A stretch of 14,343 nt of DNA from Izemoplasma sp964435595 (lineage in GTDB: Bacteria; Bacillota_I; Bacilli_A; Izemoplasmatales; Izemoplasmataceae), in the NCBI GenBank assembly GCA_964435595.1, contig CAYSZV010000037.1, positions 1 to 14,343 on the forward strand, read 5' to 3'. This document shows positions 6,489 through 12,646 of the stretch, piece by piece. Positions within the stretch are counted from its first letter, which is position 1, and the number at the start of each line of letters is the position of its first letter. The notes below the pieces were generated by a model that had not been told where the DNA came from, made no database searches, and saw only the letters and a list, made by a program, of their open reading frames with translations. The translations under genes and the position numbers were made by a program.

Positions 6489-6956
6489 ATGTCATATCAA
6501 GAGAAAAAAAGTTTAACAAATATTATAAGTAGTATTTTAATTACTACAATCTACGCGGTAATAGTATATCAGAGATACTTGAATGGAACGATGGATGATT
6601 CAAATATCTTCAAATTTTGGGCAATTATTATATTGGTGTTTATACCAATATCTATTGTCGCACGTATTATCATTATGATCGTATTCCACATTGTTGAATC
6701 AGTAATACAAGCTGCACAGGGAAATGAAGTTGAAGAAGTGATTGACGAAGCAATAGATGAGAGAGATAAACTAATTCAAATGAAATCATCTCAAGTTGCT
6801 ATGTATATTTTCTATTTGGGATTTATTATTGCATTAATTGTTCAGTTATTTGATGTTAGCAATCATTCATTCTTTATAATTATGTTGGTTGCCGGAGTAA
6901 TCACTGATGTTGTATCAGAGTCATTGATGATGAGATATTATAGAAGAGGTGTTTAA
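6489..6956 (+). CDS. Four-helix membrane protein, DUF2178-like
   Basis: 155 residues, ATG at 6489, seven bases after AAGGAGG. Four predicted membrane helices at about 9-27, 41-68, 104-122 and 128-146. Between helices 2 and 3 lies an acidic segment ending in DERDKLIQMKS (90-100), the signature seen in DUF2178-like proteins, which are often encoded beside a small XRE regulator as here. Function is unknown for the family. It is the first gene of a probable three-gene operon: the XRE start is two bases after its stop. The regulator's operator-like array covers its promoter and leader. A role as a sensor or as the regulated effector is possible but not shown. Confidence 0.8.
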   Translation: MSYQEKKSLTNIISSILITTIYAVIVYQRYLNGTMDDSNIFKFWAIIILVFIPISIVARIIIMIVFHIVESVIQAAQGNEVEEVIDEAIDERDKLIQMKSSQVAMYIFYLGFIIALIVQLFDVSNHSFFIIMLVAGVITDVVSESLMMRYYRRGV

Positions 6957-6958
6957 TC

Positions 6959-7207
6959 ATGAAGAAAATAAAAATAGCGAATCATGTAAGAAAGTATCGG
7001 TTTTTAAATGGTGAGATGACACAAAAAGACTTAGCAAAAGCAGTAAGTGTTTCTCGTCAAACAATTGGTGCAATTGAAAAAGGACAATATTCCCCTACAT
7101 TAGAATTGTGTTTTAAATTATCCGTTATATTTAATACACCAATTGATCAAATATTCTTTATTGAATCAATTGATGGAGTCAAGAAGGAGCAAAAAGATGA
7201 AAGCTAG
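6959..7207 (+). CDS. Small XRE/Cro-type helix-turn-helix regulator
   Basis: 82 residues, ATG at 6959 with GAGGTG inside the end of the preceding gene. Nearly all of the protein is one Cro/C1-type helix-turn-helix: MTQKDLAKAV..SRQTIGAIEKG (about 20-43) with the recognition helix at SRQTIGAIE, then YSPTLELCFKLS and IDQIF typical of the fourth and fifth helices. The short tail has no sensory domain. It probably represses its own operon through the 21-bp repeats at 6391-6474. Its last 11 bases overlap the start of the oxidoreductase gene, which implies translational coupling. It ends with TAG. Confidence 0.9.
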   Translation: MKKIKIANHVRKYRFLNGEMTQKDLAKAVSVSRQTIGAIEKGQYSPTLELCFKLSVIFNTPIDQIFFIESIDGVKKEQKDES

Positions 7208-8174
7208 TGTATGTCCAAAATATGGATCTGCAGATATTATTGTTATAAAAGATATTGAGAAGCCAATCCCAAAAGAGAATGAGATTTTGGTGAAAGTCGA
7301 ATATGCACTTGTAACACCTACAGATTGTTCATTTAGAACTGGGAAGCCTTGGATGGCACGATTATTCTCAGGGTTGTTAAAGCCTAGAGTAAGCGTTCAT
7401 GGTGAAATGTATTCAGGTGTTATTGAAGACTTAGGAAGTGCTGTAAAAGACTTTACAGTTGGCGATAGAGTATATGGAACTAATGGTATGAAATTAGGAT
7501 CTTATGCTGAATACACTTGTGTGAAAGATACGACTGTTATAAGAAAAACTCCAGATAATGTTGATTCAAAACATATTATCACTTTACTAGATGGTGGGAT
7601 TACTGCATTGCCATTTTTAAGAGACAAAGGCAACATCCAAAAAGGACAAAAAGTATTAATAATAGGTGCTTCTGGATCTGTTGGATCATTCGGTGTGATA
7701 CTATCTAAGCATTTCAACGCTCATGTAACTGGAGTATGCAGTACAAGTAATTTAGAACTTGTAAAAACATTAGGATGTGACGAAGTAATTGACTATAAAA
7801 CAACAGATTATACAAAGTTAAATAAAGAATACGATATCATATTTGATGCCGTTGGTAAGTCAAGTTTTGGTGCATGTAAAAATATACTATCACAAGAAGG
7901 AAGATACCTAACAACTGTTCCTCTGCCATCAACTATGTTGAAAGCCTTGTTTAAGAAAAAGCAAAAAGGAAAGAAAGATCTATTTGCTGCAACAGGACTA
8001 AGAAAAGCACCTCAGAAACATAAAGATTTGGCAATACTTGAAGGATTGTTATCAAGTGAGAGTATCAAACCCTTAATGGACCAAATAGTTCCTATGGGTG
8101 ATATTATCGCAGCTCAAAAATATGTCGAGTCAGGGCATAAAAAAGGGAATGTACTTATCAAAGTGTTTCAGTAA
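7197..8174 (+). CDS. Zinc-less medium-chain reductase (quinone oxidoreductase-like)
   Basis: 325 residues, ATG at 7197, seven bases after AGGAG; the gene overlaps the XRE reading frame by 11 bases. N-terminal GroES-like domain with the HGEMYSGVIEDLGSAVKDFTVGDRVYG segment (about 69-94), then a Rossmann domain with GASGSVG (157-163) for NAD(P)H binding and GVCSTSN (179-185) after the second strand, whose lack of an acidic residue favours NADPH. The structural-zinc cysteine cluster and catalytic Cys/His zinc ligands of alcohol dehydrogenases are absent. Such enzymes reduce quinones or the C=C bond of enones in the cytosol; the exact substrate is not visible. Expected to be co-transcribed with, and controlled by, the XRE protein. 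Confidence 0.9.
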   Translation: MKASVCPKYGSADIIVIKDIEKPIPKENEILVKVEYALVTPTDCSFRTGKPWMARLFSGLLKPRVSVHGEMYSGVIEDLGSAVKDFTVGDRVYGTNGMKLGSYAEYTCVKDTTVIRKTPDNVDSKHIITLLDGGITALPFLRDKGNIQKGQKVLIIGASGSVGSFGVILSKHFNAHVTGVCSTSNLELVKTLGCDEVIDYKTTDYTKLNKEYDIIFDAVGKSSFGACKNILSQEGRYLTTVPLPSTMLKALFKKKQKGKKDLFAATGLRKAPQKHKDLAILEGLLSSESIKPLMDQIVPMGDIIAAQKYVESGHKKGNVLIKVFQ

Positions 8175-8187
8175 CAATAGAAATAGT

Positions 8188-8221
8188 AAAAAGACAATAT
8201 CCAGATACGGATATTGTTTTT
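8188..8221 (+). terminator. Terminator of the XRE/MDR operon
   Basis: Stem ACAATATCC (8194-8202) with GGATATTGT (8209-8217), six-base loop, followed by TTTT; flanking A and T extend the stem to 8188-8221. Confidence 0.85.
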
Positions 8222-8252
8222 ATATATATACGAAAAGTTTAGAACAAAAGAC

Positions 8253-8280
8253 TTGAATTTTATCTTGTATATGGTACTAT
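8253..8280 (+). promoter_or_regulatory. Promoter of the ABC-F/YwbE unit
   Basis: -35 TTGAAT (8253-8258), 16-base spacer ending in TGG, -10 TACTAT (8275-8280). The leader is under 20 bases, so there is no room for the long attenuating leader that often precedes antibiotic-resistance ABC-F genes. Confidence 0.65.
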
Positions 8281-8303
8281 CTTTTAGGTTAGGAGTGATA
8301 ATT

Positions 8304-9914
8304 ATGATTACAGTATCACAATTAGACTTAATATTTTCAGATAAAAAATTATTTGAAGATGTTAATCTTAAATTTCTTCCTGGCAACTGTTATGGCGTTA
8401 TTGGAGCAAACGGTGCAGGAAAATCAACGTTTTTAAAAGTTCTTTCAGGAGAAAAAGAATCTTCTAGAGGGAACGTTTTTATTGAAAAGGGAAAAAGAAT
8501 GGCTGTGTTAAAACAGGACCATAATGAATATAATGATTATACTGCGATGCAAACAGTTATTATGGGACACAAAAAACTGTTTCGTATTATGCAAGCAAAA
8601 GATGTCTTATATGCAAAAGCGGACTTTACAGATTCTGACGGGATGAAACTAGCAGAATTAGAAGGTGAATTTGCTGAATTAGATGGATGGAATGCTGAGT
8701 TTGAAGTAGAGAAGTTATTAAACGGATTAAAAGTAGATCCAAGTAGCTTCAATAAAAAGATGAGTGATATCTTACCAAAAGATAAGGTAAAAATATTATT
8801 AGCACAAGCATTGTTTGGATCACCTGATATTTTACTATTAGATGAGCCTACCAACCATTTGGACTTTGATGCGATTACATGGCTTGAAGAGTTTCTTCTA
8901 GATTTTGAAAATACTGTTATTACAGTATCTCATGACAGACACTTCTTAAACAAGGTATGTACACATATGGTGGATATTGATTATTACCAAGCAAGACTAT
9001 ATCCTGGAAATTATGATTTCTGGCTAGAGTCTTCACAATTAATGAGAAAATTAATGAATGATCGTAATAAGAAAAAAGAAGATAAAATTGCTGAATTAAA
9101 ATCCTTTATCGCAAGATTTAGTGCAAACGCATCAAAATCTTCTCAAGCAACATCAAGAAAAAAATCATTAGAAAAAATCAATTTAGAAGAAATTGTGCCG
9201 TCATCAAGAAACTATCCCTTTATAGGATTTGATATCAACAGACCACTTGGAAAAGATGTAATTGAAGTGGAAAATTTAAGTGCAAGCTTAGATGGAAATA
9301 CATTATTTAAGAATGTATCATTTACAATACATCGTGGAGAAAAAGTATCGATTCTTGGAAAGAATGATTTGGCGAAAACAGTTTTACTAAAGGTGCTATC
9401 AGGAGAACACAAGCCTGACACTGGAACAATTAAATTTGGACAAACAGTTGAGACAGCCTATATGCCTTCTGATAATACAAAATATTTTCACAACAATGAT
9501 GAAAATTTAATTCAATGGCTACAAAATTACAGTAAAGATCCAGATGAATCGTATTTAAGAGGATTTTTAGGAAGAATGTTGTTTAGTGGAGATCAACCGT
9601 TGAAAAAAGTAAAATATTTAAGTGGTGGAGAAAAAATGAGATGTATGTTTTCAAAGCTTATGTTAAGCGAAGCAAATACATTGTTTATTGATCAACCAAC
9701 CAATCACCTAGACCTAGAATCAATCCAATCTGTAAACAAAGGGTTACAAGCCTTTAAAGGGTCTCTCATTATGACATCACATGATCATCGTTTATTGAAT
9801 ACAGTTACAGACAAACAAATTATTCTTGGAGAAACAGGTTCATACGAATACAATGGTGGCTTCGATGAATACTTACAAAATGAAAAAGTAAGAGAAATTA
9901 CAGCTACTTTATAG
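8304..9914 (+). CDS. ABC-F family ATPase, YkpA/YbiT type, with one degenerate ATP site
   Basis: 536 residues; ATG at 8304 after TTAGGAGTGA; the frame continues upstream to 8214 but has no ribosome site there and crosses the promoter. Tandem ATPase domains without membrane helices, joined by a charged helical linker (from about 250) with ARFSANASKS and QATSRKK, the hallmark of this ABC-F branch. ABC-F proteins bind the ribosomal E site and adjust peptidyl-tRNA and P-site geometry. NBD1 has Walker A GANGAGKS (34-41) and Walker B ending LLLDE (Glu181). NBD2 has signature LSGGE (439-443). In contrast the NBD1 signature is LPKDK (157-161), the NBD2 Walker A is GKNDLAKT (352-359) and the NBD2 catalytic glutamate is Gln464 (FIDQPTNHLD). 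These three belong to the same composite site. A housekeeping translation factor is likelier than a drug-resistance protein. Confidence 0.93.
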   Translation: MITVSQLDLIFSDKKLFEDVNLKFLPGNCYGVIGANGAGKSTFLKVLSGEKESSRGNVFIEKGKRMAVLKQDHNEYNDYTAMQTVIMGHKKLFRIMQAKDVLYAKADFTDSDGMKLAELEGEFAELDGWNAEFEVEKLLNGLKVDPSSFNKKMSDILPKDKVKILLAQALFGSPDILLLDEPTNHLDFDAITWLEEFLLDFENTVITVSHDRHFLNKVCTHMVDIDYYQARLYPGNYDFWLESSQLMRKLMNDRNKKKEDKIAELKSFIARFSANASKSSQATSRKKSLEKINLEEIVPSSRNYPFIGFDINRPLGKDVIEVENLSASLDGNTLFKNVSFTIHRGEKVSILGKNDLAKTVLLKVLSGEHKPDTGTIKFGQTVETAYMPSDNTKYFHNNDENLIQWLQNYSKDPDESYLRGFLGRMLFSGDQPLKKVKYLSGGEKMRCMFSKLMLSEANTLFIDQPTNHLDLESIQSVNKGLQAFKGSLIMTSHDHRLLNTVTDKQIILGETGSYEYNGGFDEYLQNEKVREITATL

Positions 9915-9933
9915 AAATAAAGGAGAATCAAAT

Positions 9934-10131
9934 ATGGATGGAACAAAAAGAAGCGAAATCAAAATCGGAGATCGTGTTATGATTGTTGAGAAACATAACC
10001 AAAGATCTGGAACACTAACAAAAGGATATGTGAAACGAATTCTTACCAATTCAACCACACATCCACATGGCATTAAAGTGATGACAGAAGATAATATAGT
10101 CGGAAGAGTTAAAGAAGTTATAAAAGACTAA
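9934..10131 (+). CDS. ywbE: YwbE family protein
   Basis: 65 residues, ATG at 9934, after AAGGAG, 19 bases beyond the ABC-F stop, so both are probably on one transcript. The IKIGDRVMIV start, QRSGTLTKGYVKRILTNS centre and HPHGIKV end match the small YwbE family (DUF2196), predicted to be a compact beta-barrel of KOW/SH3-like shape. Many such barrels bind RNA or ribosomal partners, but the role of YwbE is not known. Pairing with an ABC-F protein is suggestive of a translation link only by inference. Confidence 0.9.
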   Translation: MDGTKRSEIKIGDRVMIVEKHNQRSGTLTKGYVKRILTNSTTHPHGIKVMTEDNIVGRVKEVIKD

Positions 10132-10133
10132 AT

Positions 10134-10164
10134 AAAACGGCACAAATTTGTGCCGTTTTTGTTT
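10134..10164. terminator. Bidirectional terminator between ywbE and the TIR gene
   Basis: Perfect 26-base palindrome made of AAAACGGCACAAA and TTTGTGCCGTTTT (10134-10159), followed by T-rich DNA. It ends the ABC-F/ywbE transcript and can also end the minus-strand TIR gene, which stops at 10180. Confidence 0.9.
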
Positions 10165-10179
10165 TGTTCTTTCTAATTT

Positions 10180-10758
10180 TTAATATGTTATATTGTAGTC
10201 TTCAAAATACTTGTTTGCTTTATCATACGCTGCATTGACACAGTTATCAAAGTCACTAACAAAGTTATCCCATCTATAAACAGATATATAAGAATCATAA
10301 GTTATATTATATTTGTTTTGTACTACTTTTTCATTATGCATATTTTCTGAAATGATTTTTGGTAGTTTTTCTTTGTCAACATACCATAAATTTTTCAATC
10401 CTTTTTTCATAATGTAACTATAGTTATTTCCTTTATCAGGAATGACAACTCCAATGATTCCTTTTGGCTTTGTATGATTTGGTAATTGATTTGTGAGGTT
10501 CAAAGATAGTTGCACTTCTAATGGGATCCAAGCACTTTCTAAGATGCTTTTTGTAATCAAAACAACTGTAACATCAGTTCTTGATATATTCTTAGCGATT
10601 TGTTCTGTTTCTTCTTTTATTTGATCTAAAGTAGTAGAGGAAATATTGAATAATTCATTCGAAAATTTGTATTTTCTCCCTTTGTGATTTTCCAGCATTT
10701 TAAATTTAAAATTCTTTGCCTCATCGTGAATAAATGATATATATATATTTCTTTTCAT
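10180..10758 (-). CDS. Solitary TIR-like protein, ThsB/DUF1863 type
   Basis: 192 residues, ATG at 10758, seven bases after AAGGAG. The start KRNIYISFIHDE is the first strand and loop of a TIR-like fold of the DUF1863/ThsB kind. TDVTVVLITKSILESAWIPLEVQLSL (about 61-86) is the most conserved block: a strand, then W-x-x-x-E with Trp77 and Glu81, where Glu81 is the candidate catalytic residue for NAD processing. GIIGVVIP (100-107) is the next strand, and the tail ends with WDNF and N..AYDKANKY as in the family. In Thoeris systems ThsB makes a cyclic ADP-ribose-type signal after phage infection, which activates ThsA. No ThsA-like gene is in the window, so this could be an orphan ThsB, a component of a split system, or a TIR protein of another role. 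It has its own promoter and lies between housekeeping genes. Confidence 0.8.
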   Translation of the reverse strand: MKRNIYISFIHDEAKNFKFKMLENHKGRKYKFSNELFNISSTTLDQIKEETEQIAKNISRTDVTVVLITKSILESAWIPLEVQLSLNLTNQLPNHTKPKGIIGVVIPDKGNNYSYIMKKGLKNLWYVDKEKLPKIISENMHNEKVVQNKYNITYDSYISVYRWDNFVSDFDNCVNAAYDKANKYFEDYNITY

Positions 10759-10792
10759 TGTTTTCTCCTTAAGATTACTAGTTTGCTGGTTA

Positions 10793-10830
10793 AGTATAAC
10801 AGTTTACTACTAGACATACAACAATGTTGT
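10793..10830 (-). promoter_or_regulatory. Promoter of the TIR gene with overlapping palindrome
   Basis: On the minus strand: -35 TTGTAT (10821-10816), 17-base spacer ending in TGT, -10 TATACT (10798-10793). A perfect odd-centred palindrome ACAACA-A-TGTTGT (10818-10830) overlaps the -35 box and could be an operator. Confidence 0.6.
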
Positions 10831-10847
10831 TTATCTATCGCATAAAA

Positions 10848-11930
10848 CTATGCTTTGATAGCCCAACGTAGTTTTGCTGATTTCGATCTACTATTTGAAC
10901 TTTGTTCTTCAAGAGATGGTCTTAATGGCTGTGGTGCAACGTCCCGGTACAGTCCATCTCTGTAATATCTTCTAAAAGATTTTTTAACAAGCCTATCTTC
11001 CCCTGAATGAAAGGATAAGATTGCTATCTTTCCATCTTTGGCTAAGACGGATGGTAATTTATCAAGAAAGTCATATAGTACTTGGTATTCATGGTTTATA
11101 TCAATTCTAATAGCTTGAAAGGATCTTTGACATGATTTTTTAATATCTTTCTCTCTTGTACTCGACGGTAAAAAGTGTAGTGCATCTTCAATGATATTTC
11201 TTAATTTTGAAGTTGTGGTGATTTGGCCACCTTTTTTATATTCATCAGTAATTGCTTTCGCGATAATTGCTGCATGAGGTTCATCAGCATTTTCAATTAG
11301 CATTCCTTCGATTTCTTCTTGAGTCATGCTTCTGAGCCGTGTAGAAGCAGAAATCCCGGTGTTTGGATTCATTCTTAAGTCGAGTGGACCTTCAGTTTTG
11401 TATGAAAACCCTCTATCAGGATTATCTATTTGCATGGAAGAAACACCTAAATCTGCAAGGATAAAATTGAATTTACCAGTTTCTGATACAATTTCATCTA
11501 TCTCAGAGAAATTCATATTTATGGCTGTAAAAATGTCTGGTCCAATTCCTTGTTTGAGTAGTCGTTCTTCTGTTTTTGCTAATTCAATAGGATCGATATC
11601 ACTTGCATAGAGGTGTCCTTTATTATCTAGGCATTGTATCATTTCTTTTGCATGTCCACCATATCCTAATGTTGCATCAAATCCGATTTGACCTGGCTTG
11701 ATATCAAGAAATTCTAAGATTTCTTTTACAAAGATAGAACGATGCATACCAGCTGGAGTGTTTCCCTTTTGTTTTATCTTGTTGATTGTTTCAGTATATT
11801 TCTCTGGATTGTGTTCTTTGTATTTTGTCTTATATGATTTGGGATGCGTACCCTTATATCGTTCTCGACGTTTGTATTTTACTTCAGTCGTATCATTTCC
11901 TTGTTTATCTTTTGAAATTTCATCTGACAT
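10848..11930 (-). CDS. rsmH: RsmH-type 16S rRNA cytosine-N4 methyltransferase with N-terminal extension
   Basis: ATG at 11930 after AAAGGATG; an in-frame ATG at 11966 lies beyond the probable -10 box and is rejected. 360 residues against about 310 for standard RsmH. The basic N-terminal ~60 residues (KYKRRERYKGTHP, then HNPEKYTETI) precede the usual start HRSIFVKEILEFLDI. The SAM site is DATLGYGGH (85-93) with ASDIDP after it; LADLGVSSMQID and GFSYKTEGPLDLRM follow, as does CQRSFQAIRI. The C-terminus has LSFHSGEDRLVKK and RSAKLRWAIKA. RsmH methylates N4 of C1402 in the P site of the small subunit. The extension and the absence of mraZ, ftsL or other cell-wall genes suggest a second, non-dcw paralog seen in some Firmicutes. 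Exact target is inferred from the family. Confidence 0.9.
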   Translation of the reverse strand: MSDEISKDKQGNDTTEVKYKRRERYKGTHPKSYKTKYKEHNPEKYTETINKIKQKGNTPAGMHRSIFVKEILEFLDIKPGQIGFDATLGYGGHAKEMIQCLDNKGHLYASDIDPIELAKTEERLLKQGIGPDIFTAINMNFSEIDEIVSETGKFNFILADLGVSSMQIDNPDRGFSYKTEGPLDLRMNPNTGISASTRLRSMTQEEIEGMLIENADEPHAAIIAKAITDEYKKGGQITTTSKLRNIIEDALHFLPSSTREKDIKKSCQRSFQAIRIDINHEYQVLYDFLDKLPSVLAKDGKIAILSFHSGEDRLVKKSFRRYYRDGLYRDVAPQPLRPSLEEQSSNSRSKSAKLRWAIKA

Positions 11931-11957
11931 AATAAAACATCCTTTCTTTGCACTATC

Positions 11958-11986
11958 ATTATACAAAACCTATTTGAGCTAGTAAA
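11958..11986 (-). promoter_or_regulatory. Promoter of the RsmH-type gene
   Basis: On the minus strand: -35 TTTACT (11986-11981), 17-base spacer, perfect -10 TATAAT (11963-11958), about 28 bases from ATG 11930. Confidence 0.7.
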
Positions 11987-12015
11987 CATATATTGATTTA
12001 TAAGTGAACAAAATT

Positions 12016-12048
12016 AAAAGCCATACTTTTTTTAAATGGTATGGCTTT
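12016..12048 (-). terminator. Terminator of the Cys-cluster gene
   Basis: Stem GTATGGCTTT (12039-12048) with AAAGCCATAC (12017-12026). Read on the minus strand the hairpin is followed by TTTTAATTTT, which fits the gene ending at 12053. Confidence 0.8.
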
Positions 12049-12052
12049 CATA

Positions 12053-12421
12053 TTATAATGATTTATTTACTTCCATCACAACATCATTTAAAGTAGGTAC
12101 ACCAAATGCTGTGATGATTGCTCCATCTAATGCAATCAAAGGTAACATATTTGATAGCGTTTCATCTATTGTTTCCTCCGTTACTCTAAATGTTGCATTG
12201 GTTCTATCTAAGAGTGCATTTATTTTGTTGATTAGGGCTTCTGATTCTAAATTCGATATTGGAAGTACATCGATAGTGAGATCTGTACCAAAATTATATT
12301 CTTTTAGGGTCTCTACCAATTCGTTCATGTCTTCAACAACAGATGATCCACCACAGCCACAGTTGCATCCGCATCCTCCACTTGGATTTTCATCAAGTAT
12401 TACTTCTAGTTTTCTTGCCAT
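12053..12421 (-). CDS. Small protein with CGCNCGC metal-type cluster and thioredoxin-like body
   Basis: 122 residues, ATG at 12421 after AAGGAG with a nine-base gap. Near the N-terminus GGCGCNCGCGG places Cys17, Cys19, Cys21 and Cys23 two residues apart in a glycine-rich loop after a first beta strand (KLEVIL). That is where a thioredoxin-like fold carries its redox or metal cysteines. The rest alternates helix and strand and ends with LPLIALDGAIITAFGVPTLNDVV, resembling the cis-Pro, strand and final helix of ArsD-like or small thioredoxin-like proteins. I see no exact family. Likely roles are binding of a thiophilic metal or metalloid, or Fe-S or disulfide chemistry in the cytosol; no signal peptide is present. 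It stands alone with a terminator and an inverted-repeat promoter region. Confidence 0.8.
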   Translation of the reverse strand: MARKLEVILDENPSGGCGCNCGCGGSSVVEDMNELVETLKEYNFGTDLTIDVLPISNLESEALINKINALLDRTNATFRVTEETIDETLSNMLPLIALDGAIITAFGVPTLNDVVMEVNKSL

Positions 12422-12446
12422 TTTGTCAACTCCTTTTATCTTATTG

Positions 12447-12464
12447 ATAGTATTAGGATACTAT
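12447..12464. promoter_or_regulatory. Perfect inverted repeat upstream of the Cys-cluster gene
   Basis: ATAGTAT-TAGG-ATACTAT, 7-bp arms and a 4-base spacer, 26 bases before the minus-strand start codon. On the minus strand the ATACTA arm gives a -10-like TACTAT, so a bound protein would block the promoter. A related half (TAGTATTGGG) recurs at 12506-12515. Confidence 0.45.
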
Positions 12465-12550
12465 AAAGGAACGAGATTGACGTATAGAGTACTTTATTTT
12501 TTAATTAGTATTGGGAATTCTAATTTGATGGATAAATACTTATTTTTCTT

Positions 12551-12596
12551 TTGATTACACAAGTAGTTTGTATTATTATATAGTTAGGAATACAAA
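12551..12596 (+). promoter_or_regulatory. Candidate promoters of the Ig/FN3-like lipoprotein gene
   Basis: Two overlapping options: TTGATT (12551-12556), 17 bases, TATTAT (12574-12579); or TTGTAT (12568-12573), 17 bases, TACAAA (12591-12596). Which is used cannot be told. The rest of the 12422-12646 gap shows no gene. Confidence 0.4.
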
Positions 12597-12646
12597 GTAT
12601 ATAACAACTAGAAAGACTGATATTTAATTCCATATAGGAGGGAAAC

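Noticed and set aside
8214..8303. Upstream extension of the ABC-F frame
   Set aside because: It crosses the promoter and terminator, has no ribosome site, and family alignment from memory starts at the ATG at 8304.
10180..11930. Complete Thoeris or other multi-gene defence operon
   Set aside because: The only neighbours are an rRNA methyltransferase and translation genes; no effector, nuclease or ATPase of a known defence system is present.
11326..11982. Plus-strand open frames inside the RsmH-type gene
   Set aside because: They are antisense shadows of a gene whose catalytic motifs are complete on the minus strand.
12036..12554. Plus-strand open frame of 172 codons opposite the Cys-cluster gene
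   Set aside because: No ribosome site at its start, composition unlike a protein (serine/proline-rich antisense of a real gene), and the minus-strand frame has a good ribosome site, motif and terminator.
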